A DNA stretch of 64,000 bases from Epinephelus fuscoguttatus (GCF_011397635.1 NC_064774.1:1488520-1552519), one strand, 5' to 3'; shown: positions 46,078 to 59,776, counted from the first letter of the stretch. A program made the numbers and translations. The notes: generated by a model not told the origin, from the letters alone.

Positions 46078-49000
46078 GTACTACTATTACTGCTGCCACT
46101 GGCTTTGTTAGCACTGCTGTGACTGCTGGTGTTGTTACGACTTCTACCGTGAACACTATTAGTACTACTGCTGCTAGTATTACTGCAACTACTACTACTA
46201 CTGCTGCTAGTATTACTGCAACTACTACTACTACTGCTGCTGCTGTAACAGTTAGTTTTAATTATAGTTTCAATAGTACCATTACTATTAATACTACTTC
46301 TACCACTACTACTACCACCACAACTACGTCAGCTACTACAATTATTTTTAATAGCATTAAGGTTTCAATACTACTACAACTACTACTGCAAAAAGTATTT
46401 TAATAGTTTTAAGGTTTCAACATTACAACTACTACTACAACAACAACAACAACAACAACAACAATCACTACTTTTTTTAATAGTTTTAAGGTTTCAATAC
46501 TACTACTACTACTACTTTTTATTGGTTTTTAGGTTTTTAATACTACTACTACTACTACAACTTTTTAAATAGTTTTAAGGTTCAATACTACAACTACTAC
46601 AACAACAACAACAACAACAACTTCTACTACTTTTTTAATAGTTTCAAGGTTTCAATACTACTACTACTACTACTGCAAAAAGTATTTTAATAGTTTTAAG
46701 GTTTCAATACTACTACAACTACTACTGCAAAAAGTATTTTAATAGTTTTAAGGTTTCAATACTACTACTACTACTACTACTGCAAAAAGTATTTTAATAG
46801 TTTTAAGGTTTCAATACTACTACTACTGCAAAAAGTATTTTAATAGTTTTAAGGTTTCAATACTACTACTACTACTACTGCAAAAAGTATTTTAATAGTT
46901 TTAAGGTTTCAATACTACTACTACTGCAAAAAGTATTTTAATAGTTTTAAGGTTTCAATACTACTACAACTACTACTGCAAAAAGTATTTTAATAGTTTT
47001 AAGGTTTCAATACTACTACAACTACTACTGCAAAAAGTATTTTAATAGTTTTAAGGTTTCAACATTACAACTACTACTACAACAACAACAACAACAATCA
47101 CTACTTTTTTTAATAGTTTTAAGGTTTCAATACTACTACTACTACTTTTTATTGGTTTTTAGGTTTTTAATACTACTACTACTACTACTACAACTTTTTA
47201 AATAGTTTTAAGGTTAAATACTACAACTACTACTACAACAACAACAACAACAACTTCTACTACTTTTTTAATAGTTTCAAGGTTTCAATACTACTAGTAC
47301 TACTACTACTACAACTACTACTTTTTTAATGGTTTTAAGGTTTCAATACTACTAGCACTACTACTACTACAACTACTACTTTTTTAGTGGTTTTAAGGTT
47401 TCAATACTACTTGTACTACTACTACTACAACTACTACTTTTTTAGTGGTTTTAAGGTTTCAATACTACTACTACTTGTACTACTACTACTACAACTACTA
47501 CTTTTTTAGTGGTTTTAAGGTTTCAATACTACTACTACTTGTACTACTACAACTACTACTTTTTTAGTGGTTTTAAGGTTTCAATACTACTACTACTTGT
47601 ACTACTACTACTACTACAACTACTACTTTTTTAGTGGTTTTAAGGTTTCAATACTACTACTACTTGTACTACTACTACTACAACTACTACTTTTTTAGTG
47701 GTTTTAAGGTTTCAATACTACTACTACTTGTACTACTACTACTACAACTACTACTTTTTTAGTGGTTTTAAGGTTTCAATACTACTACTACTAGCACTAC
47801 TACTACTACAACTACTACTTTTTTAGTGGTTTTAAGGTTTCAATACTACTACTACTACTACAACAACTACTACTTTTTTTATGGTTTTAAGGTTTCAATA
47901 CTACTACTACTTGTACTACTACTACAAAAACTACTACTTTTTTAATGGTTTTAAGGTTTCAATACTACTACTACTTGTACTACTACTACAAAAACTACTA
48001 CTTTTTTAATGGTTTTAAGGTTTCAATACTACTACTACTACTACTACTACAACTACTACTTTTTTAATGGTTTTAAGGTTTCAATACTACTACTACTAGT
48101 ACTACTACAACAACTACTACTTTTTTAATGGCTTTAAGGTTTCAATACTACAACAACTACTACTTTTTAAAATAGTTTTAAGGTTTCAATACTACAACTA
48201 CTACTTTTTTTAATAGTTTAAAAGTTTCAATACTACAACTACTACAACTTTTTAAATAGTTTCAAGGTTTCAATACTACAACTTTTTAAAATAGTTTTAA
48301 GGTTTCAATACTACAACTTTTTAAATAGTTTCAAAGTTTCAATACTACAACTTTTTAAATAGTTTCAAGGTTTCAATACTACAACTTTTAAAAATAGTTT
48401 TAAGGTTTCAATACTACAACTACTACAACAACTACTTTTTTAATAGTTTTAAGGTTTCAATACTACAACTACTACAACAACTACTACTTTTTTAATAGTT
48501 TTAAGGTTTCAATACTACAACTACTACAAAAACTACTTTTTTAATAGTTTTAAGGTTTCAATACTACAACAACTACTACTTTTTTAATAGTTTTAAGGTC
48601 TTTCAATACTACTACTACTAGAATTATTTGTGATAGTTTTAAGATTTCAATACTACCACCTCTACTACTACTGCAGCAATAATTATTTTATTTTTTTCAT
48701 TTTTCTATTACTTTTTGCTATTTCACTGCTCTGGCTATGACAACGACTACTACTACACCAAAACTAGTGGTTCTGCCACTACTGTTCCTACGAGTACTAC
48801 TACCACTATTGCTCCTACATAAGTACTGTAATACGACAACTAATGCTAATGTTGCTACTACTATGTACTGCAATATTTTTACATTTTGGTATTATTTATA
48901 ATATTTTTTGTATTTCAATACCATGGCCTTCACTAATATTACTACTACTACCACTACCACTACTGCAGGAACAATTATTTTTGATACTTTTACTGTTTCA

Positions 49001-49300
49001 ACACCGTGGCTATGGCAACAACTACTACTAATACCAAAACTAGTGGTAGTATAACCTTCTGTACTACTACCACTACTGCTGCTGCTACGGTCGGTAACTA
49101 CTATTATGAGTAGTACGACTAATGCAAATGTTGCCACTACTACTTACTGCAGTATTTTATACTTTGCTTTTTTGAATACTATGTATAGTATTCCACTACA
49201 GTGGATGTTACTACTACAATTGCTATTAGTACCCTTGTCACCAATACTACTTCTATTACTACTACCACTAGTACTACTACTCCTATCAACACCATCAGTC
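46078..49300. repeat. Large TACTAC-based minisatellite with higher-order structure
   Basis: The body (46360-48650) is a tandem array with the constant block 'TTTTAAGGTTTCAATACTAC' plus a variable number of TAC/AAC triplets. Sub-types differ in the middle block: 'TGCAAAAAGTATTTTAATAG' (unit about 52 bp, 46370-47050), 'TTTTTTAGTGG' or 'TTTTTTAATGG' (about 58-67 bp, 47280-48140), and short units (48140-48590). The margins are looser CTA/TAC triplet runs. A block of about 240 bp beginning 'CAACATTACAACTACTAC' is present twice (46418 and 47060). The Thr-rich ORFs inside are artefacts. Confidence 0.95.
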
Positions 49301-51067
49301 ACAGGAGCAGATTTTCTGCACGGTTACTTTTGATAGTTAAATGTGGATTTTCAGTAGCAGTGGAGGATCCTTCCATTGTTGTACAGGTACTTTAACTTGA
49401 GTCAAGGACCAGACTACTTCTTCCACCACTGCTGTGTGTTTACATGAAACTGCTAAACAGGGAGCTCCTCAGAGTTTTCACATCAGCTCCAGATGCTGTC
49501 ACGACTCTCGGCCTGCCAACGACACCTTCGGGTGACGCAGGCTGGTGGCGTGGCTCAGTTTCAGAAGCATGCTGGGAAATCTGCTGTGACACTGAACTGA
49601 GCTGAGCCGCTGGAACGAACTCTCGTTAGTTAGCTTTTCTCAGCCGCCGACCCAATTATGATCCCTCCATGCATCCATCCCATGTCTCTGCTCCACATTC
49701 CAGCAGTGACCTGGATACAGAGAGCACAGCGGCTCAGAGCAGGAAGAAAACCACTGCTGACGACCAGACAATGACTAACTGACAGTGACAGTGCATGAAA
49801 AATCTCCTCCTCCTCCTCTTGTTTTGTCCTCCAATGATTTCTCTGACAAACTGTCCGCCGACGGACTGATTTTAATATGACGAACTGTCAGCTGTGTGTC
49901 TCCAGTAAAAAGCAACAGTCTGTTAAGTGCATGATAATAAGCACAGAGCTGGTTGAACAGGATTGTTGTAGTGCGTCTGTCTTCAGCTCTCAGATTCAAA
50001 TTAACACCACGCAGGCAGGTAAAATATTAACTGCACAGGCTGTGACTCTGCACAAAATCTACAGGTTGTTTCTGCAGCTGTTTGGCTGTGACTTAAAGTC
50101 ACACTAGATTCACGTTACGCATCTCGTCGATGCGCAGATGCTGCTAACTACAGTGGCTGTCACGGAAACGCAAATGTCCCTGTCTGTTCTGGGCTACAGT
50201 ACAAACATGGCAGTGCAGCATGGTGTCTCTGCAGACGAAGACCTGCTCCCCGTGCAGATATAGACAGAAACACAACAGTTCTTAATTTGAGGAGATTCTG
50301 TGCTAAAGAAAACAAACTTATTATATTATATCTGGACAGTATTTATCATTGTTTTGGATTGTTGCAGCAATATTATAATCTACATCTGCATAAAGCAAAC
50401 ATATCTGTCCACGACCATGTTGATAAGAGTATTAAAGACGTTAAAAGTATTCCTTTACATTTAGCTAGCTAACTATGGACAATCATGTGATTAATTGCGA
50501 TTGAATATTTTAATCGATTGAATCCTACATACTGGATCCTTAAGGAAAACTACTAACACCACCACAGCAAAACACTAAAATAAAAATAATTTTGATTTTT
50601 TTTTTTTTTTGTGAAAACGCTACTTTCTGCTTTTTTTTTAATATTTTTTTTCCCCCGCTCAATTTGTCAATTAATCTCATATCTACAATAGTCTGAAAAA
50701 TACTCATCCTAGACACTTGATTTTGCCCACGAGCAAGGCAGCATAAAATTAATTACATCTTTAAATGGGGTTTGGTGGAGAAGGCAACAGTGTTTCCCCA
50801 AGTAAGAAAACAGATCAGCAGCAATCAGGTCACGACTGAAATGTATTACAGCCGACACACACACACACACACACACACACACATTGTTAGCATGATTAAG
50901 TTTGAAGTTTGATGGAAGAAATCCAGCGATCAAACAGAGATGTGAGATGAAGTTATGTAACACAAACACACACACACACACACACTCATCTTTAATTCAT
51001 CAGTAGGAAGTGTACATCTTTGTCGACATGTATCCAGAACTTCACACGGGGGAATCACCCTTGTGTA

Positions 51068-51104
<37 letters not shown>

Positions 51105-52704
51105 AATAATATAGCAATGCAGGAATTTAGTCTAACTGATGAGAGCCATATATGGACTTCCTGCCCCAAGTCTCTTCCTGTACAGTGGAGTAAATGTTCT
51201 TATTATTGTGAGCACAAGCATTTAAAGAGACAGTCGAAACACCCGGAATAAAAATGTGAAAGATAACAGTGAGTAAAGTAAAGCTGATAGAAGTGACATC
51301 ATGACAACAAAGCAGAGTAGAAGCGCTCAGAATATGTTAGCGGAGCGAAGGAAAATTAATCAACAACACTTTTGATATGACGTTTTATTATCCAAAAAAA
51401 AAAGATTGTTTGATTTCAGCTTCTCAAATGTGAGCATTTGCTGTCTTCTTTAGGGCTTCATGTAAATTGACAGATTTTGGAGTTTTAGTCGAACAAAAAC
51501 ATAAAGTTGAGTCCTACAGCTAAGCCCCGCCCACAAAAAACGTCATACTGTTTACCAACAATAGAAGTGTCTATGGCAGTGGCCCGCAATTGGCCGCCTG
51601 TTTGTGGACCGCGAGCTGAACACGTGACTCCTTCACTGTGTGTGTTTTGGTTTGGTCAGCATGTGTAAATGGGCGGTCATCTCCATGCCAACGATGTGCT
51701 GATAGGTTGTTAGCGAGAACGGCACTTTCTTTACTTTTGCTTTTGAAGCGGTACGCTTATCGATACTTTACCAGCAGTAGGAGCCTAGATTGAATGAAAA
51801 TGGCGTGTTTCAAGTTCGAAAAGAAAAGAAAGGTGTTGAAAGATTTAGTTTTATTTGAGTATTTATTTGCATTTATGTTAAAATGGATTTTATTCTATTT
51901 TATTTTATTTTATGTTAGCATGTATTTTTGTTGTTGTTTTAAATACATAGGACATTTTGTTGTGAATATGACAGTATTATGGCCTGTGGCTTAAACAACT
52001 TTAACAAATGGACCTTTGACTCATTGAAAAATGTGGCATGCATGTGCACAACCTTCACTAAGTCCCGCCCCTGGACACAGGCTGGCCAATCATAGCGTAG
52101 CATCAGGCCGGCTCAGACCAGGGTCCGACAACAACACAGCTCTAATGCAGTCGTTTCAGATTTCCTTCATTTTCAGGCTGGTGTTGTGGATGTGGAGCTA
52201 AATGTTGTGCCTGGGGCACGTTGTGTATTAATGATACTCGTTACCTGGAGAGGTTGGAAAAAGATATACGTTTCTTCCCTGTTCCAAAACCAAAATCAAA
52301 CCCTGAAAAGTGTAGGGTTAGCTAGCTAGCTACTGAAGATATAGCCTACTGAATGTATACACATGCTGCTTTTGCTTTGTAATGATTATAACAGTGAAAC
52401 AAAGACCGACCCTGCTGTACAGGAACCAGTGAAGGGAAGCAGGGAAACTTTAATGATATTGAACCAGCTGTGTCACTGCAGTGTTTGGTTCCCGACAATC
52501 CAGCAGCAGTGGTCCTCTGGTTGAACGGGCGAAGCCAAACACAGTTTTAAAATTATAACAGATAAGCCCTGAACAGTGAAAGTACTGTGTCCTTTTCCTG
52601 CAGCTTCATTTTAATTTGTTCTTAAATTAACATCCAGTCACAAAAGAAACACCTTTGAACATTCAGGTGAGACTGGTGATGTTTGCGGAGCAGGTGTGAA
52701 TGAA

Positions 52705-52749
<45 letters not shown>

Positions 52750-52867
52750 GAGGGGGACAATGATGCTCTTTGATCGTTCACAACAAAACAAACACAATCG
52801 TGACACAAAGGTTAATGTTGAACATGAAGTTATGGATTCATTTTAATTATAAGTGGTGTTTGAAAGT

Positions 52868-52900
<33 letters not shown>

Positions 52901-53580
52901 TTACACACACACTTGAACCAGTGAAGTCTCTGTGAATAAAACAGCACGAGTCCAACGTGGTCACGTGCCAACTGTATTTTTCCGAGTCATTTATCTCTCT
53001 GCAGGAGACTCAGTGTACATTTAGCTGAGCAGCACTGCTCCTCCTCTGACACCATCTGCATCATCTGTAATTTATATTTGAATAAATAATTCAGTAAAGT
53101 CACTATCTGCATGTTACAGAAGGCTGGGAACACCAAACACTGTTCTTTTCTTGTACTTTATCTTTGTGCTTTTGTGTGAAATTACACTACCAGGTACAGT
53201 GGTGGAGAGTATCCAAGTACATTTACTCAAGTATTGAACTCAAGTACAAGTTTAAGGTACTTGCACTGTACTTTAGTCTTTTGTTTTACTTATATATTAA
53301 TCTGACAGCTTTAGCTTTGTTTTTAATGAACAAAACAAGCTTTAGATGATGTTTTGTTCTAAATTAACCCCCAAACAGTTTATACAAGTACAGCTGAAAC
53401 AATTACTCCATTTATCATTAGTCAATTAATAAAACATTTAATTTAAAGTATTTAATGGTTTAAGTAAATTTTCATGTAATATCATTCAACAGTTTATTAC
53501 ACATGATGTAATGACGTACGTTACAGTTCTAACGATCGCTGTTTTAAACACGTCCTTAACGTCATGAAACTGACACAGTT
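49301..53580. other. fhdc1 intron 1, right part
   Basis: 49440-49760 is a GC-richer, unique-looking patch. 50580-50670 has T-runs. 51790-52010 is an AT-rich ORF without domain. Several CA/GT microsatellites occur. No gene is supported. Confidence 0.35.
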
Positions 53581-53589
53581 CGCAACAAA

Positions 53590-54430
53590 AAACCTATTTA
53601 GGTTAACACAACAAAACTACCTGGCTAGGTTAACCCAACAAAACGACCTGGTTAGGTTTACGCAACAAAACTACCTGGCTAGGTTAACGCAACAAAATGA
53701 CCCGGTTAGAATTATGCAATAAAGTTACCTGGTTAGGTTTACAAAACAAAACTATCTGGTTAAGTTTACGCAACAAAACTTCCTGGTTAGGTTAACACAG
53801 TGCAACTACCTGGTTAGGTTAATGCAATAAAGCTACGTGGTTAGGTTAACGCAACAAAAAACCTATTTACACATTTATTATTACATTATCACATTTATTT
53901 ATTTATTTACACAACAAAACTACCTGGCTAGGTTAACACAACAAAAAAACCTATTTAGGTTAACGCAACAAAACGACCTGGTTAGAATTATGCAATAAAG
54001 CTAACTGATTAGGTTTACAAAACAAAACTATCTGGTTAAGTTTACGCAACAAAAACCTGGTTAGGTTAATGCAACAAAACTTCCTGGTTAGGTTAACACA
54101 GCACAACTACCTGGTTAGACTTATGCAGTAAAGCTACCTGGTTAGGTTTACACAACAAAACTACCTGGCTAGGTTAACGCAAGAAAATGACCTGGTTAGT
54201 TTTTTTCAACAAAGCTACCTGGTAAGGTTTACGTAACAAAACTACCTGGTTAAGTTTATGCAACAAAAAACCTTGTTAGGTTAACGCAACAAAACTACCT
54301 GGATAAGTTTACGCAACAAAAACCTAGTTAGATTAATGCAAGAAAACGACCTGGTTAGGTTAATGCTACAAATTTACCTGGTTAGATTTATGCAATAAAG
54401 CTACCTGGTTAGGATTACACAACAAAACTA
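53590..54430. repeat. 27-bp minisatellite just upstream of fhdc1 exon 2
   Basis: The unit is close to CTACCTGGTTAGGTTTACGC plus AACAAAA, repeated about 30 times with substitutions and small indels. One gap of TTATT-rich sequence lies at 53870-53915. It ends about 175 bases before the exon 2 acceptor. Confidence 0.9.
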
Positions 54431-54604
54431 CCATGATTTGGCATTAAATGAGTAATTTTGTCACTCCTTCAGTCTTGAGCCTAAGCTGAGCTGACAGATT
54501 TCTGACTGTAGCTTCATATTTAATGAACAGACATCAGAGTAACAAGTTCCCAAATTGTCAGACTAAGTTTTTCTCAATAGTTTTTTGTCCTAATTTCTCT
54601 CCAG

Positions 54605-54776
54605 CTCTCCGATCTTCTGACCTTCAGCAACCTCTGATGATCTCAAAGTGATGACCCACCTTCATCATCATCACCACACCCGTCGCCATGGTCACCCATC
54701 ACCTCGGTGACCGACCTGTCCGCCACCAAACCCTCCGCCTCCTCCCCTCTTTGCTCCCATCCAATCGGCCACGGTG
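54605..54776 (+). other. fhdc1: fhdc1 exon 2, 5' untranslated part with upstream ORFs
   Basis: The acceptor is the pyrimidine-rich TAATTTCTCTCCAG ending at 54604. Three ATGs precede the coding start: a 5-codon ORF (54637-54651), a His-rich 20-codon ORF (54651-54710) and a 30-codon ORF (54688-54777) in strong context GTCGCCATGG. The last one stops in TGATG, overlapping the main ATG by one base. Confidence 0.75.
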
Positions 54777-55082
54777 ATGCACGTGATGGGCAGCGTCTCC
54801 CCGGCCAATGAGAGGCAGGGATTCTTCCTCCAGGAGGAGAGCGTGGCCATCACCGTGCCAACGTCTCCCCATCGTCCTCTGTCTGGATTTTCTGATGTCG
54901 AGGACAATCGGGGGAGACCGTCACTACCTCCCCCTCCTCCCCCAGCACCTCCTCCTCCTCCCCCTCCTCCCCCTCCTCCTCCTCCTCCACCCCTGCTTCC
55001 AGGGCTAGGAGATCCTGTAGGAGGCCTGAGGAAGAAGAAGAGAGTGAGGAGTTTCTTTTGGAAGACGATACCAGAGGATCAG
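54777..55082 (+). CDS. fhdc1: fhdc1 coding exon 2 (residues 1-102): FH1 and FH2 lasso
   Basis: Donor CAG|GTAGAG, phase 0. It encodes the N-terminus, the polyproline FH1 (profilin binding) and the basic stretch RKKKRVR before the lasso Trp95. The CCT/CCC repeats of the FH1 are prone to length variation. FH1 is short, with a single proline run. Confidence 0.95.
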
Positions 55083-58000
55083 GTAGAGTCACATTTTTTA
55101 TTTTATTATTTTAATATCAGAGTTTTGAGTATTTTTCACTATCATAACATCAGTTCTTTTACAAGTTCTTCTCTCTCTATTTCTGGTTTAACTGTGGTTA
55201 GTTTTAATTGTGATCCGCAGTGACCTTTGGACCTGGTTCTTGTTCTGTTCTGTAGGTGAAGGGGCGGGCCAACCTGTGGACTCAGGGCCGAGTGCAGCAG
55301 CAGTACCAGATCGACGTCCGCACCATCGAAGAGCTGTTTGGTCAAAACGACAATCAGTCACACACTGAGGCCACGCCCACCAGGGGAGGGAAGACGAGGA
55401 GCTCGTTCAGAGAGGCCAAAGAGGAGGTGTGTGTGTGTTTGTTGAGGGTGTGTGTGTGGACAGTTTCCAACTGGGCTCTCACCTCAAACTGACACCTGTT
55501 CACCTTTACCTCCCTGTGTGTCTGTCTCTCTGTCAGGTCTGCATCCTAGACTCTAAGCGAGGGATGAACATCGGGATTTTCCTCAAACAGTTCAAGAGGT
55601 AAAATCTCACGTTGTGACCTCAAACACTTTTTTACTTTACGTTAAAGCAGTAATGGTTGTGCCAAGTGGCTAATGGGCATGTAGCTGGAGGAAATAAAAT
55701 CCAACATCAACATCCCTGAAAGTCAGATCGAAGGATGAAAAGCGACAGACCATCTTGTATGTTAAAGATCACAGGTTTGATTCTCAGAGGAGATAAATAA
55801 GAAAAGGTCTTGACCAGGTTACACCTCTCTCTCTGGCCGATGCTGGTGGGTAATACCTGTGCTGTCTGATTGGCTCCATGTGGATCAATCAATACAGGTC
55901 AGTCACGGACGGGAGTTTACAGGAACATTACTCGAGAACCGAATATCACCTCTATGACCCAGGGTGTCACTCTAACAGAGAGGGTGGTGGTGTGTGTGCG
56001 TGAGGACACGATGGCGTGATGAGTGTGTCCTCGCCCTCATCCTGGGGTGTTGTGGGTAAACAGATGTGGTGATGCCAGCATGTGGTGACAGAGTGCAGAC
56101 GGAGACGCTCATTAACATGTGACTGGTTCCAAGTCATGTTAGAGGACAGTGATGATTACTGAACAGGCCCGCACAGCTTTAAAGATGTCACTGAAATAAA
56201 TAATCAAATCTAATATATTAATTATATAAACAGCCACAAAGAGACACAACATGACTACAAAGAGGCACAAAACGGCCACAAAGACACACAAAATGACTAC
56301 AAAGTGACACAATATGACCACAAAGCAACGCAAAGGCACATCAAATGGCCACAAGGAGACAAAACAGCCTAAAAGACACACAAAATGACTTCAGAGACAC
56401 AAAACCACTACAAAAAGACATAAACAACAAAGAGATAAAAAAAAGTCCACAAAGGCACACAAAACTTCTACAAAGAGACACAAAAGTGCCACAAAGATAC
56501 ACAATATGACGACAAAGAGACACAAAACAACTACAAAGAGGCACAAAAGGACTACACAGAGACACTAAATGGCCACAAAGACACACAATATGACTTTAAA
56601 GAGACACAAATGGACTACAAGACACAAAATAACTACAAAGAGGCACAAAATAACCACAAAGCAACGCAAAACAGCCACAAAGACACATCAAATGACTAAA
56701 AAGAGACACAAAACAACTACAAAGAGGCACAAAAGGACTACACAGAGACACAATATGACCACAAAGACACACAAAGCAACTATAAAGAGACACAAAATAA
56801 CTACAAAGTGACACAATGTGACTACAAAGCAACACAAAATAGCCACAAAGGCACATCAAATGACTGCAAAGAGACACAAAAGGACTTCAAAGAGACACAA
56901 AACAACCACAAAGAGGCTCAAAAGGACTACAAAAAGAAACAAAAGGACAACAAAGAGACACAAAATGGCCTTTAAGAGACTCAAAACAGCCACAAAGAGA
57001 CACAAAATGACTACAAATAGACACAAAACCACTACAAGACACAAACAGCAAAGAGATAAAAAATTCCAGACACACGAAAGAACTACAAAGAAACATAAAA
57101 CTTCTACAGAGACACAAAAGAGCCACAAAGATACACAGTATGACTACAAAGAGACACAAATGAGGCACAAAAGAACGACAAAGAGAAGCAATATGTCGCA
57201 TTGCTGTGACTTTGAGGAATAACTGAATTTATGTTGTTGGAACGTCTGTTAAACTGGTGACGTTATAAAGGAGCTGGAGAGGTCTGACTCTGCAGCCGTA
57301 TGGCAAATAAAAATCCAGACTTTTAAGTGTTAAACTCAGTTGTTTTGCATCCCGGTTGGAAAAGAAAGCACAGACTCAGAGGGAGACAAAACGGGATCCA
57401 TAACCTAGGAGGGTTTGGTTTGTTAACACTGAAGGAGTCACAAAGTGTCCTGAGCGTGTTTGTGTTGTGTCGACATGTTTCCAAACACACCGAGGGACAT
57501 ACAGGCATGAGGGACACACACTGCTGCTGTCTTACAGAAACTACCAGCAAATATAACAGTAGTGTTGTTTTCACATGCTGTGACAGTGTTATTCACACTA
57601 TGCAAACTGAGCTGATGAAATCATTAACAGGAAGTCCGCCTTAAAACACGGACATCTGTACGGGACGTGATCAATCCGCCCTTCACACTGACAGATTGAC
57701 AGTTTGATCAGTGATGTCTTTAAATATGTAGTTTTGTTTAACCAACAGTGCAAAACACAAATAAATTCAGTTTACTGTGAAAGAGAACAGACAATCACAC
57801 ATGTTCAGTTTCTGACTGATTAATGAATCAGTTATCAATATATCTGACGATTAGTTCTCCATCGATTGACCTATTATTGAATGTAAAATCCTCCTCAAGG
57901 TCCAATCAGATGATAGTAGACGACATTCACCATGGCAACAGTGAGCCTTATGGGGCGGAGCCTCTGAGAGAGCTGCTGAAGCTGCTGCCGGAGATAGAGG

Positions 58001-59086
58001 AGGTAACACACACACACACACACACACACACGTTAATGACATCATGTTAGTATCTTCTTCTTCTTCATGTGTTTTCTCTCCCGAAGGTGAAGAAGCTGAA
58101 GGGGTACCGAGGCGACGTCTCTAAGCTCTCATTGGCCGATTCCTTTGTGTACCTGCTGGTTCAGCTCCCCAGGTAAAACGCCGTGACCTTTGACCTCCAT
58201 CAGGCACTTTTGCTGTCGGTCGCCTGTGATGTTGGTGATCAGGGAGTTAATTCTCATCCTGAGAGAGAGCTGGGCCCCATTTTATCAACAGATCTGTTTT
58301 ATTTTGCAGTTTTAAATTATTTTTTACTGTTTACATTTATTTTATTTATTTATTTTTTGATGTGTGTGTGCGGGGGTTTAATTTGTTTATTTTTTCTTAT
58401 TATTATTTTTTTTCTTTCTTTCTTTACTTATTTATTGGTGTGTTATTTTTATTAATTTGTTTGTTTTATTTCTAATATGACAGCATTTTTTAAATTATTT
58501 TTTTCTTTTATTTATTGATTAATTTATCAGGTGTTTGTGTGTTGGGCAGACTTTTTACATTATTTTAATTTTCTTTATTTAATATTCTAGGTATTATCTA
58601 TGTATTTATTTTTTCAGGGGGATGTTTCATTTTTCTTTTCTTTTATTTTTGTAAATATTTTTTGGTGTGTGGTGGAGGGGCTTTTTACATAGTTTTTATG
58701 AATTTTTATTTATTTTATTCAATGTTTTTGGCATGTGGAGGGGACACTGTTGCATTAGTTTTATTATCTTTATTTATTCAGGTGTGTATGTTTGGAGTGA
58801 CTTTTTACACTGTTTTTATTATTTATTTATTTATCTACTTATTGGTTTGTGTGTGGCATAACTTTTTACTTCATTTTCTTTCAGAAAATAATTATAATTT
58901 TCTGTCAGAGCCCAAGCAGTACTGTTTTATTAAAGCTTATACTGATATCGATATTCAGGAGTTTTGAAAATCTGACATGATATTGGTCGATACTTCTGAT
59001 TTAAAACAACAAAAAATAAACTTAAATTTGTGCTTTCATAGAATTGTTACCCAGATATGTACGACTTGTGTCTGTATTCTTTTAGT

Positions 59087-59121
<35 letters not shown>

Positions 59122-59733
59122 TGTCCTTTAATTTGAGTAATCGGTCTTTTCTTTTCGTTATTTTCCTTGTTACATTCACACACATTGTTGTTTTTCTGTG
59201 GATCTGAAGAGACTTCGTCCAGAACAAATGCGTTCAGAGTTTCTGGTGGCAGCAGATGGTGCGAAGACTGATGGGCCATGAAGCAGCTGATGGGTGCTCT
59301 TAATTTAGAGAAACATTAGCGACTAACAGCAGCGTCCAGTGGGGAGAGCGTAGCTGGAAGGGACTGACATAAAAACACTTTTAAGGAGCTTTTAGTTCCC
59401 CCTCCTCACCCTCATGCGTCCCCTGTTGTCCCTCATGAGGTCACACAGGTTTATAAAATGTCGGATGATAATGTATTTTTTCTCTGTGTTTAGTTACTCG
59501 GTCCGTATTGAGTCCATGCTGTTGAAGGAGGAGTTTCCTGGAGCGTGCGAGGCCATGAAACGAGACATTAGGATTCTTCGTTCAGCCACCAGAGGTAAAA
59601 CCGAAGGATCGCTCCGGTGATATTTCGAGTCGTGTTTTCTTTGTTTAGTCTCCATGTTCGATGCAAATGATTGATACACACTGAGACTTCAGCATCTTAA
59701 AACCTGCAGAGACAGCGCTTCATCAAAGCGTCT

Positions 59734-59776
<43 letters not shown>

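Noticed and set aside
46119..46403. Thr/Ala-rich ORF in the TACTAC region
   Set aside because: Pure triplet-repeat translation with no domain, splice context or conservation signal.
56225..57222. Long ORFs with [11 protein letters not shown] heptapeptides (and Leu/Cys/Val-rich ORFs on the other strand)
   Set aside because: They follow from a 21-bp repeat, whose length is a multiple of three, lying in an intron of fhdc1. The same artefact occurs at 60.3-61.2 kb.
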